NCBI RefSeq assembly: GCF_001667945.1
Contig: NZ_LZJK01000159.1
Coordinates: forward strand, 22,208-86,207
Length of the DNA: 64,000 nucleotides
Reading direction: 5' to 3'
From: Mycolicibacter sinensis
Lineage (GTDB): Bacteria; Actinomycetota; Actinomycetes; Mycobacteriales; Mycobacteriaceae
Numbering within the stretch: the stretch's first letter is position 1; each line of letters opens with the position of its first letter. The position numbers and the translations under genes were made by a program. A model generated the notes under the pieces. That model saw only the letters and a list, made by a program, of their open reading frames with translations. It had not been told where the DNA came from and searched no databases. Below, in pieces: positions 8,160 through 15,325 of this stretch.

Positions 8160-9016
8160 TCAGGAGGCGGTGACGTACCGGGTGTCGCCCCGTACGGCGG
8201 CGGCAGCCACGGGATCGGTCACGACCTGAGCGCCGAGCTCGCGGAGCGCGGTGTCGGCGATGACGCCGTAGGTGCCGCCGGTCGTCTCGCTCTTGGTGAG
8301 GATGCCGATGAGGGTCGCGGCGCCGGTATCGCTGACCAGGAACATCGCGGAGCCGGAGTCACCTTCGTGCGTCGTGGCGTCCACAACGATCTGGGCCGTC
8401 GCGTCCGCCAGCTTGCCGCATACAAGGCCGCTGACAGCGTCGAGCACGCAGACGGTCTGTCCGATCAGCTCGGGAGACCGGGTTGCTTCCTCGGTGAGTG
8501 CGCCTGCGACCGGGTGGCCCGCGATGCTGGACGATGCGGCGGTGCTGGTGATCCAGAGCGAAGTGGCGTCAAGGCTTCCTGGCTTCCGCGGCGTGTACAC
8601 GCCCACGAACTGTGGATTGGTGTGCGCGGCGTCGGAGAGGTCAACACCCTGGCGCGGTCCGGCTTGTCGCAGTGCCCCGCGGTGAGGTAGCCGCGGTTGG
8701 TCGGGCTCATTGTCGGAGCCACCACGGGACCCGCCGTGCATCCCGCGTCTGTGGACACCCCGTCCGAGTGCTCCCAGATGCCGGTGCCGGTGGCGAGTGG
8801 TCCGAAGCGGTAACCGGCCGTGTCCCGCTGCTCGGCGGGTACCGACTGGGAGGTCAGGTCGCTGATCCATCGAGTCGGCTTCGCCACGGCGCCCGCAGAG
8901 GTCTCCGCACTGCCACGATCGGACGCTGCTTCCCCGGCGGTGTTCGTCGAGCACGCCGACAACGCCACCGCAGCTACTGCGGCAGCGGCGACCAGTGCCA
9001 GCCGAACCCTGCTCAT
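8160..9016 (-). pseudogene. Lipoprotein trypsin-like serine protease, frameshifted
   Basis: Two overlapping frames together form an S1 (chymotrypsin-like) protease. The upstream frame starts with the ATG at 9016 and a lipoprotein signal (hydrophobic stretch ending ALSAC, C22). It contains the catalytic-His motif LTAGHCD (H115). The downstream frame begins near VDLSDAAHTNPQFVGVY, has the catalytic-Ser motif EGDSGSAMF, and ends RGDTRYVTAS. The frames switch around 8640-8660. A one-base indel there would restore a protein of about 285 residues, so the gene is broken or the assembly has an error. It would have acted at the cell surface. An inverted repeat lies 31 bp upstream (9047-9060). Confidence 0.72.
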
Positions 9017-9046
9017 GCGTTCGATTCTCCCACGCGACTCCAAACA

Positions 9047-9060
9047 CGTTGTAGAACAAC
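9047..9060. promoter_or_regulatory. CGTTGT-N3-ACAAC operator candidate
   Basis: An inverted repeat (GTTGT, AGA, ACAAC) 31 bp upstream of the protease ATG. It is nearly identical to the repeat at 5878-5892 in front of the serine recombinase, including the preceding ACA. This is the second copy of a putative element-specific operator. Confidence 0.45.
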
Positions 9061-9158
9061 CTGTCACGTCCCCTGCGGTGCCGATCTCGTTCATGCTGTG
9101 GGGTGTACTCCCTCCAGGCCGGAACACGGATGCGGGGCGCGAGGGATCAGCGCGGGGA

Positions 9159-9500
9159 CTACTCCCGCAGCAACACGACTGTGTTCCCGGTCGGATCGTG
9201 CAGCCACCAGCCGGCACCGTCCCGCGTCCGTTCCGGCAGTGCGAAGGCGCGGCCCATCAACCGCTGCACGGCGGCGTCGGGGTCCGGACCGCAGAACTCC
9301 AGCCTCGTCAACGTGTGCGGTCGCGATCCCATCGGGTACAGCTCGATCACCAGTCCCTCGGCGGCGGTGACCGACCAGTGCTCGGGACCGGCACCGTGCT
9401 GCTCGTGCACCGGCTCGGCGGCGAGGATCGCGCCGTAGAAACTGGCTGCGCGAGGGAGAGTCGGCGCCGGCACGTACAGCACGATCAGGGACAGCTTCAC
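9159..9500 (-). CDS. VOC (glyoxalase/bleomycin-resistance fold) protein
   Basis: A 113-residue protein of the vicinal-oxygen-chelate superfamily. It begins with LIVLYVPAPTLPRAASFYGAI, the typical first beta-strand and helix. It carries LVIELYP at the centre and ends with the family signature WLHDPTGNTVVLLRE. Members bind a metal and act as lyases, dioxygenases or antibiotic-binding proteins, and the substrate cannot be told here. The GTG start at 9500 overlaps the TGA of the 58-codon gene upstream (GTGA), which indicates translational coupling. Confidence 0.75.
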   Translation of the reverse strand: MKLSLIVLYVPAPTLPRAASFYGAILAAEPVHEQHGAGPEHWSVTAAEGLVIELYPMGSRPHTLTRLEFCGPDPDAAVQRLMGRAFALPERTRDGAGWWLHDPTGNTVVLLRE

Positions 9501-9673
9501 GGCGCGGACTCCGCGACGATCAGGACCAAGTGGTGCCCCTCTGGGGCGGGCACCTCGTCGCGCGCGGAGGTGATCAAGACCGGCGAGTCGAGGAGCATCG
9601 ACAGGAACTCCGCGAGACGGGCCACGTCTGAGACGTTCGCGCGGATGACGGGGCGGGTTGCGATTGCAGTCAT
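9497..9673 (-). CDS. Small 58-residue protein coupled to VOC gene
   Basis: A short frame from the ATG at 9673 to a TGA at 9499-9497 encodes 58 residues, beginning MTAIATRPVIRANVSDVARL and ending HHLVLIVAESAP. Its stop overlaps the GTG of the VOC gene by 4 nt. That overlap and the codon usage are the main arguments that it is real. The sequence pattern (strand, helix, strand) is faintly like half of a VOC module, so it may be a partner or accessory piece. It has no recognised family. Confidence 0.5.
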   Translation of the reverse strand: MTAIATRPVIRANVSDVARLAEFLSMLLDSPVLITSARDEVPAPEGHHLVLIVAESAP

Positions 9674-9784
9674 GCCCGGATCGTGTCACGGGATGCCGAC
9701 ACCGCCCAGGTCGAAAACTCAAGCAGCTCAAGCACATCCGTTGATCCTGCAACATTCCGCGGAGTAGCCGCAGGTACCGGTGAT

Positions 9785-9810
9785 GTTGCCGATTCTGATG
9801 CACCGGCAAC
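9785..9810. repeat. GTTGCCG/CGGCAAC inverted repeat
   Basis: A perfect 7-bp inverted repeat (9785-9791 and 9804-9810) with a 12-nt loop in the 196-bp divergent region between the VOC operon and the rightward operon starting at 9870. It may be an operator or a leader hairpin. No other clear signal was seen in this gap apart from a short direct repeat of CTCAAGCA near 9718-9734. Confidence 0.3.
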
Positions 9811-9869
9811 GGAACGTGCATCCGAGAATCCAGTCGCGCCGTGTCGGTGGGACCGTCCAGACTGGCCTC

Positions 9870-10475
9870 ATGCCCACCGCTGAATCCCGTGACCGCCGCG
9901 CCGCAGACCTCCGCGAGCGTGCCGCTCTCGTCCGCCGTGACGGTTGGAGCCCGTACGCATCGACGTGGAGCTCCGGTGAGGTCGCTGGGGTCCGGGCGGT
10001 ACTCGGTGAGCCGGGAGCCGTAGACGCGGCGGTCGAGACTTGGGCACCGACGTTGTGGGGCGCCGGCGCAGCAGACGCCGACGCCCGCACCGGCTACCAG
10101 TCGACGCGGGAGTGGTTCGCGACGGTGATGTCCCGCAACGCAGAGGAGTCGATCGACCTCACGCGCCCCAGCGGGTGGCCACCGATCGACCCTGCCGACG
10201 GCTGGGCGAAGCTCCTGACCGACCTCCGCGACGACCTGGAGCGCATCGACCCGCACCTTGTCGTGCGGCAGGTGAAGCAGAAGGGAGGACAGCCGTCCGT
10301 ATGGGCCGAGGCGAGCGTCCCCACGCTGGCCGACGCGGTACATGACCGGATCTCCGCCGCCGAGGAGCAGTCGGCTCGCACCTTCGAGCTCTGCGGACAG
10401 CCGGGGACGATTCGCCAGCGTCCCGACGGCTGGTACCAGTCGCTGTGCGGCGCGTGCGCGCAGAGCGGCCGCTGA
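9870..10475 (+). CDS. Hypothetical protein, first gene of element operon
   Basis: A 201-residue protein starting MPTAESRDRRAADLRERAAL, rich in Trp, Asp and Arg, with a CGQPGTIRQRPDGWYQSLCGAC segment near the C-terminus whose cysteines may bind zinc. No family is recognised. The ATG at 9870 is preferred over upstream in-frame ATGs because the coding character begins there. Its TGA overlaps the next ATG (TGATG at 10473-10477). It opens a run of four overlapping genes, which suggests that the products act together. Confidence 0.6.
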   Translation: MPTAESRDRRAADLRERAALVRRDGWSPYASTWSSGEVAGVRAVLGEPGAVDAAVETWAPTLWGAGAADADARTGYQSTREWFATVMSRNAEESIDLTRPSGWPPIDPADGWAKLLTDLRDDLERIDPHLVVRQVKQKGGQPSVWAEASVPTLADAVHDRISAAEEQSARTFELCGQPGTIRQRPDGWYQSLCGACAQSGR

Positions 10476-11098
10476 TGAGGTACGTCGCCGACACGCGAAC
10501 GCTGGAACTGACCGCCCGCAACATCGCCGCGCTGCGCGTCAAGCTCGATGATGAGCAGAGCGCACGCACCCTCGGCTCGCCGTGCGGCCGAATCCTGGTG
10601 CGCGCCGCCGAGGATGGCGACCGACCCAGCGCCGACGTGTCGGAGGGGATCGTCACCGTGACCCGCGCGCAGCTCGCCGAACTCGCGGTCGAGGGCACCA
10701 TCGTCACCGTCGCCGGGACCACGGTGCGCAGCGTGCCGGACGCCGCGCACTACAGCTCGCGCCCGTCCGGGATCGTGGTCATGCCCAGCTCGGGTGAGGT
10801 GACCGGACCTGAGACTTCGCACTGGAAGCTCAGGCACATCTGTGAAGTGTGCGGCAAGACCGAGATCCTCACTCCCGCCGCGGCGTACGAAGCTGGTTGG
10901 GACCACCCGCCGCGGATGGGCCAGTTCGGTGTGATCAGCCCCCGCACGTGCGGCAGCTGCCCGATGAGCGAGACCGTCTGGGCGGCGCTGATGCTGCACG
11001 GCCGCAGCCAGGAGAATCTGACGCGGAAGCAGCTCGACGTCGTGGCCCGCATCCTCGCGGAACCGATGTCAATCGAGGTGGATGAGGGGGACCGGTGA
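10475..11098 (+). CDS. Hypothetical zinc-ribbon-like protein
   Basis: A 207-residue protein with two Cys pairs, CEVC (C123, C126) and CGSC (C159, C162), spaced as in a zinc ribbon. The N-terminal half (MRYVADTRTLELTARNIAAL) is an ordinary alpha/beta sequence without a recognised family. It is translationally coupled on both sides, to the preceding gene (TGATG) and the following one (GTGA at 11095-11098). The role is unknown. The zinc-binding suggestion rests only on cysteine spacing. Confidence 0.6.
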   Translation: MRYVADTRTLELTARNIAALRVKLDDEQSARTLGSPCGRILVRAAEDGDRPSADVSEGIVTVTRAQLAELAVEGTIVTVAGTTVRSVPDAAHYSSRPSGIVVMPSSGEVTGPETSHWKLRHICEVCGKTEILTPAAAYEAGWDHPPRMGQFGVISPRTCGSCPMSETVWAALMLHGRSQENLTRKQLDVVARILAEPMSIEVDEGDR

Positions 11099-11478
11099 GC
11101 GCCTACGACATCGTGGCCGTCGAGTCCCGCGGCGGCACCATCGTCCGCACCCGGTTTCGCGACGGCGTGGTGGCCGACCACGACATGAGCTACCTCGTCG
11201 GCCGGAGCGAGGTGTTCGCCACGCTCACAGCCGAGATGATCGCCGCGGTGGAGCTGGTGGACGGCGACACGATCGGGTGGCAACTGCCTGACGGTCAGCT
11301 GATCGATCTCGCGCCCGACGCGCTCCACGAGCACGCTGTCACCGGACGGTGCCCTGGCGGCAGCTGCGAGGGCTGGACCCCGGCGCACACAAGCCTGATC
11401 GACGTAGTGATCACCGCGCCCTGGACCGAATCGCAGCGGGATCGGGAACGCGGAGAGCAACGGGGTGGCGAGAAGTGA
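11095..11478 (+). CDS. DUF2442-like protein
   Basis: A 127-residue protein whose first 90 residues resemble DUF2442. They begin with YDIVAVESRGGTIVRTRF, then have FRDGVVADHDMSYLVG, and finish with a DGDTIGWQLPDGQLIDLAPD block like the family's WPDG-D-PD signature. DUF2442 proteins are small and often occur with toxin-antitoxin or mobile genes, but have no established function. The C-terminal 35 residues contain GRCPGGSC and a charged tail. GTG start and stop overlap both neighbours by 4 nt. Confidence 0.55.
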   Translation: MSAYDIVAVESRGGTIVRTRFRDGVVADHDMSYLVGRSEVFATLTAEMIAAVELVDGDTIGWQLPDGQLIDLAPDALHEHAVTGRCPGGSCEGWTPAHTSLIDVVITAPWTESQRDRERGEQRGGEK

Positions 11479-11807
11479 CCGACGAGAGCGAGTACCCACC
11501 GCCCACTACGGTTGCCGAGCTGCGGCGCATCCTCGACCAGCTGCCCGGGGGCATGCCTGTGCTCGTAGACGGGTACGAGGCCGCCTACGCCGCGATCGGC
11601 GCCGTCGCGCTCACCGAGGTGCAGGAACTGTCCGGCAGGCCGAGCTACCTCGGCCGGTTCGAGCACCCGGGCGACGCGGCACGTGCGGTCGCGGGAGACG
11701 ATGCCGCGGCGTGGATGGTCAGCGATCCCGGCCCACTGCCGAAGCGGGTCGGCGATCCAATGGTGGCGCTGGTGCTCCGGCGCGAGGAGCGGGAAGACGA
11801 GGAGTAG
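11475..11807 (+). CDS. Hypothetical protein, last gene of coupled operon
   Basis: A 110-residue acidic protein beginning MTDESEYPPPTTVAELRRIL, with a central block LPGGMPVLVDGYEAAYAAIG and ending REEREDEE. The block with a proline-rich start and a PV-V-GYE motif resembles small phage or plasmid proteins, but I cannot name a family. The GTG at 11475 overlaps the TGA of the preceding gene. It is the fourth of four overlapping genes and is followed by an 89-bp gap before the DUF3644 gene. Confidence 0.55.
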   Translation: MTDESEYPPPTTVAELRRILDQLPGGMPVLVDGYEAAYAAIGAVALTEVQELSGRPSYLGRFEHPGDAARAVAGDDAAAWMVSDPGPLPKRVGDPMVALVLRREEREDEE

Positions 11808-11896
11808 CCTTGGCCCCGGCGCCAGCGCGGCGAACAGCGGAGACACCGCCGGAGCGCCGCCGCCGTAGTTACGCGGGCCGCCAATAGAGTCGGCGC

Positions 11897-12985
11897 ATGG
11901 CACGCCCTCCCCGTTGGCAAGCGACGCTGGACGCCAGCGTCGAGGAAGCATGTCTAGCGGTCAGGCTCTACAACGACCCCGCGGAGAGCCGCTCCTTCGA
12001 AGGCTTCGTCATCCACATGCACCTGGCGTGGCTCTACCTGCTGCACGCGGAGTTCATCCGCGACGGGATCGATTACCGGTACTGGGATCCGCAGTACAAG
12101 AGGCGTCTACTCAAGGTCGACGGGGAGCCCAAGACCTGGGAACTGGAGCGCTGCCTTCGCGAACGCTGGGCCGACGACACCGACGTGGTGCGGGCGAACC
12201 TCGGGCTCTTCATACGGCTGCGAAACCGGCTGGAGCATCGGCACGCTCACGCCGACGCCGCGCTCATGGTCACGCTGTCGGGCCACTCCCACGCACTTCT
12301 GCTCAACTACGAGCAGGAGCTCACGAACCAGTTCGGGGCGGACCACTCCCTCGCCCTCCGGCTCCGTATCCCACTCTTCGTCGGCACGTTCAGCCAGCAG
12401 GGCGAACAGGCGCTCCGACGACTCCGCAAGACGCTCCCCACCGATCTCCGCGGTTTCCTCACCGACTTCGAGTCCGGGCTCAGCCCGAATGTGGCGGCCG
12501 ACCCCCGGTACGAGTTCAGGCTCCGGGCGACCGTCGAGCTGGCTCCCAAGGATCCGGATGCCGTCGCCGTGCAGTTCACGCGCTACGACGACATGACCGA
12601 CGAGGAGCGCGCAGCTGTGGAGGAGATGGGCCGCAAGGGCCAGGTCATCGTGAGGGATCGCAAGCGACCGGTCTCAGGCCTCGGCCGACTAATGCCGAAA
12701 CCCGCCGCCGCGGAGGTGGAAGCAGAGATCCCGTTCGTGTTCAACGTCAGCCACTTCACGTCGGCCTGGAAACGAGGAGAAGTTCGGCCGTTGCCCGGCG
12801 ACTCGAATCCGGATCGCACGAACTCCGACTTCTGCGAGTACGACGAGCCCACAAAGTCGTACCGGTACACGAGGGCGTACGTGAGCCACCTCGTCAAGCG
12901 GTGCAGCACAGCTGAGGGCTTCCGAGAAGCCACCGGGATGACGCCCCGCCCCAAGGAGAGCGAAAGCGACGCCGCTGCAGATTGA
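11897..12985 (+). CDS. DUF3644/HEPN-like domain protein
   Basis: A 362-residue protein whose first 200 residues match my recollection of DUF3644: VEEACLAVRLYNDP, then FEGFVIHMHLAWLYLLHAEF, then FIRLRNRLEHRH. The last block contains an R-x4-H motif (R109 to H114), the catalytic signature of HEPN ribonucleases. The C-terminal half (to about 330) is charged, with a DTxEEE-like hinge and a late YRYTRAYVSHLVKR helix. HEPN proteins commonly act as toxins or abortive-infection nucleases. Its position on an integrated element beside restriction-modification cargo fits a defence role. The nuclease assignment is an inference from the motif. Confidence 0.65.
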   Translation: MARPPRWQATLDASVEEACLAVRLYNDPAESRSFEGFVIHMHLAWLYLLHAEFIRDGIDYRYWDPQYKRRLLKVDGEPKTWELERCLRERWADDTDVVRANLGLFIRLRNRLEHRHAHADAALMVTLSGHSHALLLNYEQELTNQFGADHSLALRLRIPLFVGTFSQQGEQALRRLRKTLPTDLRGFLTDFESGLSPNVAADPRYEFRLRATVELAPKDPDAVAVQFTRYDDMTDEERAAVEEMGRKGQVIVRDRKRPVSGLGRLMPKPAAAEVEAEIPFVFNVSHFTSAWKRGEVRPLPGDSNPDRTNSDFCEYDEPTKSYRYTRAYVSHLVKRCSTAEGFREATGMTPRPKESESDAAAD

Positions 12986-13022
12986 CGGGAGGTCACGGCA
13001 GGCGCCCGGTTGCGTAAGTGCG

Positions 13023-13283
13023 TCAGGCCGCCGCGTCGCCCTCCGTGATCCGCACCAGCTCGCGCATCGGGATCAGCCGGCGCCGGCCGACCTTGACGCC
13101 GCGGAGTCGACCGTCCTTCATCTGGGCATAGATCAGCGACTCGGAGCAGCGCAGGTAGCCGGCCGCCTCCTTCACCGTCAACATCGTCTGCGGGGCGGCC
13201 GGCGCTGCGGGTTGCGCCTGACCGACGGCGGCGATCAGCGCGGTGATCGCGGCGCTCAACTCGGGGTTCGTGTTCTCGCTCAT
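13023..13283 (-). CDS. xis: Excisionase-like HTH protein
   Basis: An 86-residue protein. An Ala/Pro-rich N-terminal linker (about 30 residues) leads to an excisionase-family winged HTH: MLTVKEAAGYLRCSESLIYA, then MKDGRLRGVKVGRRRLIPMREL. It is divergent from the integrase gene, the usual arrangement of xis and int. It probably controls the direction of recombination or represses the element. The ATG at 13283 is preferred, because upstream frame extension has no conservation. Confidence 0.75.
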   Translation of the reverse strand: MSENTNPELSAAITALIAAVGQAQPAAPAAPQTMLTVKEAAGYLRCSESLIYAQMKDGRLRGVKVGRRRLIPMRELVRITEGDAAA

Positions 13284-13437
13284 GGATCGATCCGACCACG
13301 GGCATCCGACGCTGTCGCCCGCGCCAGCAAACGTTCCTTCGGCGTGTCGCGCTGAGCGCAGCAGGGAGTGCCGTCTACAGCGGCGTGTCGTCCTGAACCC
13401 ACCCCGGTTGACCACCCCTCAAGAGATGCTGCACCGC

Positions 13438-14640
13438 ATGGCAAAGATCCCCGAATTCGTCACCCCCATCGACCTGCCGTCCGGGAGGCGATATGAAGTG
13501 CGGCCGGAGGTGACCGGTCCTGATGGCAAGCGGCAGCAGAAGAGGAAGAGGTTCAAGACGCTCAAGGAGGCCGTCGACTACTGCAACGGCATCGCCGCCG
13601 ACCGCGGCCGCGGCGTGCACGTCGCGCCGTCGGAGCTCACCGTCGAGCAGGCCGTGGACTCCTGGTTACTGGGCCAGCGAATACGACCGAAGACCATGAG
13701 TGCGTACGTCACGGCGCTGCGGCCGATCGTCGACCACCTCGGCGTGAAGAAGGTCCAGGACGTCACCAAGGACGACATCGAGTCGGTGGTGCAGGCGCTG
13801 CGTGCGGGCACCTCGAAGATGGGCACCTGGAACGCGCCGTCGAAGCTGCCGAAGTCAGCGAAGAAGGTGCGCGGCGAATGGGCCGCGACGTCCATCAACC
13901 CGATGCTCGCCAGGACCCGCAGCATCTTCGACGACTTGGTGAACCAGGGCATCCTCGTGCGCAACCCCGCAGCGCTCGTGAAGTCGCTCTCGACCGACAC
14001 CGAGAAGAAGATGAACACGCTCACCGCCGAGCAGGTCTCCCAGCTGCTCGCCGCGACCGACTCACACTGCTACGGGATCGCCTGGAGGCTGGCGGTTCTC
14101 GGGCTGCGACGCGGTGAGATTCTCGGCCTCTCCTGGGACGCGGTCGACTTCGATGCCGGGACCCTCGCGGTGACGACCGCGCGGCTGTCCACGGCGGGCG
14201 GCGCGACGACCGGCGCACCGAAGACGAAGAGCAGTGTCCGAACGCTGCCGATGCCCGATGATCTGACGGCCGCGCTGCGTCGTGTTCGGAAGCGGCAGAA
14301 GGAGGCAAAGCTGCGCCTCGGATCGAAGTGGATCGACAGCGGCTATGTCGTCGTCGATGAGCTCGGCGCGGCGCCGTACCCGGACACGTTGACGGCTGCG
14401 TGGCGCAAGGCGCTGAGTAACGCCGGGCTCCCCCACGTTCGGCTCCACGACGCACGGCACTCATGCGCGACCCTGATGCACCTGAACGGCGTCCCGACCG
14501 TGGTGATCGCGGCGTGGTTGGGGCACCAGGATCCGGGCTTCACCTTGCGCACCTACGCGCACAGTACGAACGACGCGTTGGCCGACGCGGCGGCCATGCT
14601 CGGGTCGATCACGACCGGGAAGAAGAAGGAAGCGCAGTAG
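13438..14640 (+). CDS. int: Tyrosine site-specific integrase
   Basis: A 400-residue phage-type integrase. The N-terminus has an AP2-like arm-binding segment (SGRRYEVRP, then QKRKRFKTLKEAVDY), followed by a SAM-like core-binding domain (VEQAVDSWLL and following, about 70-190) and the catalytic domain. The catalytic residues are visible: R224 in LGLRRGEILGL, the H-x-x-R block LHDARHSCATLMH, the GHQDPGFTLRTY block, and the nucleophile Y373. The ATG at 13438 is chosen. An ATG 12 bp upstream is possible. The gene ends 141 bp from tRNA-Phe, the probable attachment site. It appears intact. Confidence 0.9.
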   Translation: MAKIPEFVTPIDLPSGRRYEVRPEVTGPDGKRQQKRKRFKTLKEAVDYCNGIAADRGRGVHVAPSELTVEQAVDSWLLGQRIRPKTMSAYVTALRPIVDHLGVKKVQDVTKDDIESVVQALRAGTSKMGTWNAPSKLPKSAKKVRGEWAATSINPMLARTRSIFDDLVNQGILVRNPAALVKSLSTDTEKKMNTLTAEQVSQLLAATDSHCYGIAWRLAVLGLRRGEILGLSWDAVDFDAGTLAVTTARLSTAGGATTGAPKTKSSVRTLPMPDDLTAALRRVRKRQKEAKLRLGSKWIDSGYVVVDELGAAPYPDTLTAAWRKALSNAGLPHVRLHDARHSCATLMHLNGVPTVVIAAWLGHQDPGFTLRTYAHSTNDALADAAAMLGSITTGKKKEAQ

Positions 14641-14648
14641 CCCGAGAA

Positions 14649-14718
14649 GTGACACATCCCGTGTCACCTCGGGGAGCCGCCGGAGGAATAAGCAACCCAG
14701 CGTGTCACTTCGTGTCAC
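14649..14718. other. Integrase arm-type sites: GTGTCAC repeats
   Basis: Four copies of a 7-mer lie between the integrase stop and tRNA-Phe: GTGACAC at 14649-14655 (inverted), and GTGTCAC at 14661-14667, 14702-14708 and 14712-14718. The first two form a perfect inverted repeat with a 5-bp spacer. The last two repeat with an exact 10-bp period (CGTGTCACTT then CGTGTCACAT), one helical turn. Such arrays are typical arm-type or Xis-binding sites of an attachment region. Confidence 0.6.
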
Positions 14719-14750
14719 ATCGGCCCGATCGGAATCTGCCCCAGATACGA

Positions 14751-14776
14751 GAAAAACCACCTGCTACCAGGTGGTT
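14751..14776 (-). terminator. Rho-independent terminator of the tRNA operon
   Basis: On the minus strand AACCACCTG (14776-14768) pairs with CAGGTGGTT (14763-14755) around a 4-nt loop, followed directly by TTTTC. It sits just after tRNA-Phe and therefore ends the Glu-Asp-Phe transcript. It also lies in the attachment region, so integration has preserved or supplied it. Confidence 0.85.
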
Positions 14777-14780
14777 CTCT

Positions 14781-14857
14781 TGGTGGCCAGGGCCGGGATC
14801 GAACCGGCGACCTTCCGCTTTTCAGGCGGACGCTCGTACCAACTGAGCTACCTGGCC
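14781..14857 (-). tRNA. tRNA-Phe (GAA)
   Basis: The minus strand folds into a complete cloverleaf: acceptor GGCCAGG/CCTGGCC, D-stem GCTC/GAGC, anticodon loop CTGAAAA with anticodon GAA, and T-loop GGTTCGATCC. CCA is encoded (14783-14781). Its 3' end faces the integrase, so it is the likely attB target whose sequence is restored by the element. Confidence 0.95.
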
Positions 14858-14886
14858 GGAAGGCACGTGTGCCTCGCCGTATGAAG

Positions 14887-14960
14887 CGACCCTGACGGGA
14901 CTTGAACCCGCGACCTCCGCCGTGACAGGGCGGCGCGCTAACCAACTGCGCCACAGGGCC
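14887..14960 (-). tRNA. tRNA-Asp (GTC)
   Basis: The minus strand gives a 74-nt cloverleaf: acceptor GGCCCTG/CAGGGTC, anticodon stem CCGCC/GGCGG around loop CTGTCAC with anticodon GTC, and T-loop GGGTTCAAGTCCC. CCA is not encoded. It is the middle gene of the Glu-Asp-Phe group. Confidence 0.95.
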
Positions 14961-14992
14961 TTGCTCTTCGCTCCGCGTTTCCGCGTTACGAG

Positions 14993-15065
14993 TACCCCCT
15001 ACGGGATTCGAACCCGCGCTACCGCCTTGAAAGGGCGGCGTCCTAGGCCGCTAGACGAAGGGGGC
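14993..15065 (-). tRNA. tRNA-Glu (TTC)
   Basis: The minus strand gives a 73-nt cloverleaf starting GCCCCCTTCGTCTAG. The anticodon stem CCGCC/GGCGG encloses loop CTTTCAA with anticodon TTC, and the T-arm is GGGTTCGAATCCC. It is the first gene of the minus-strand tRNA group. Confidence 0.95.
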
Positions 15066-15188
15066 CAGAACCGAATCTCTCCGGGGACTCGCAACGTTTC
15101 ACGTTGGGAGCTTCGCTAGCTTAGGGCACGGCGGGCCCAATCCTCAAACGCGGGCTCGATCGGGAAGGCAGTATCCTGTTCCGGCACG

Positions 15189-15261
15189 GCCCCTATAGCT
15201 CAGTTGGTAGAGCTACGGACTTTTAATCCGCAGGTCGCAGGTTCGAGCCCTGCTGGGGGCA
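15189..15261 (+). tRNA. tRNA-Lys (TTT)
   Basis: A 73-nt cloverleaf on the plus strand: acceptor GCCCCTA/TGGGGGC, D-arm AGCTCAGTTGGTAGAGCT, anticodon loop CTTTTAA with anticodon TTT, and T-arm AGGTTCGAGCCCT. It is divergent from tRNA-Glu. TATCCT about 20 bp upstream may be its -10 box. Confidence 0.95.
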
Positions 15262-15283
15262 CCGCATCGACGTCGGTGTGGCG

Positions 15284-15325
15284 GCGGCTGCGCCGCAGCA
15301 CCGGAGCAGCCGCTGTGACCTTTTT
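15284..15325 (+). terminator. Terminator after tRNA-Lys
   Basis: GCGGCTGC (15284-15291) pairs with GCAGCCGC (15306-15313) and is followed 7 nt later by TTTTT (15321-15325). It lies directly downstream of tRNA-Lys and touches the stop of the convergent methyltransferase gene. Confidence 0.5.

Noticed and set aside
9040..9053. Near-match to the sterol regulator motif TnnAACnnGTTnnA
   Set aside because: The first T is C, and the location upstream of an element protease makes no sense for sterol control. The repeat at the same place is better explained as the element-specific operator.
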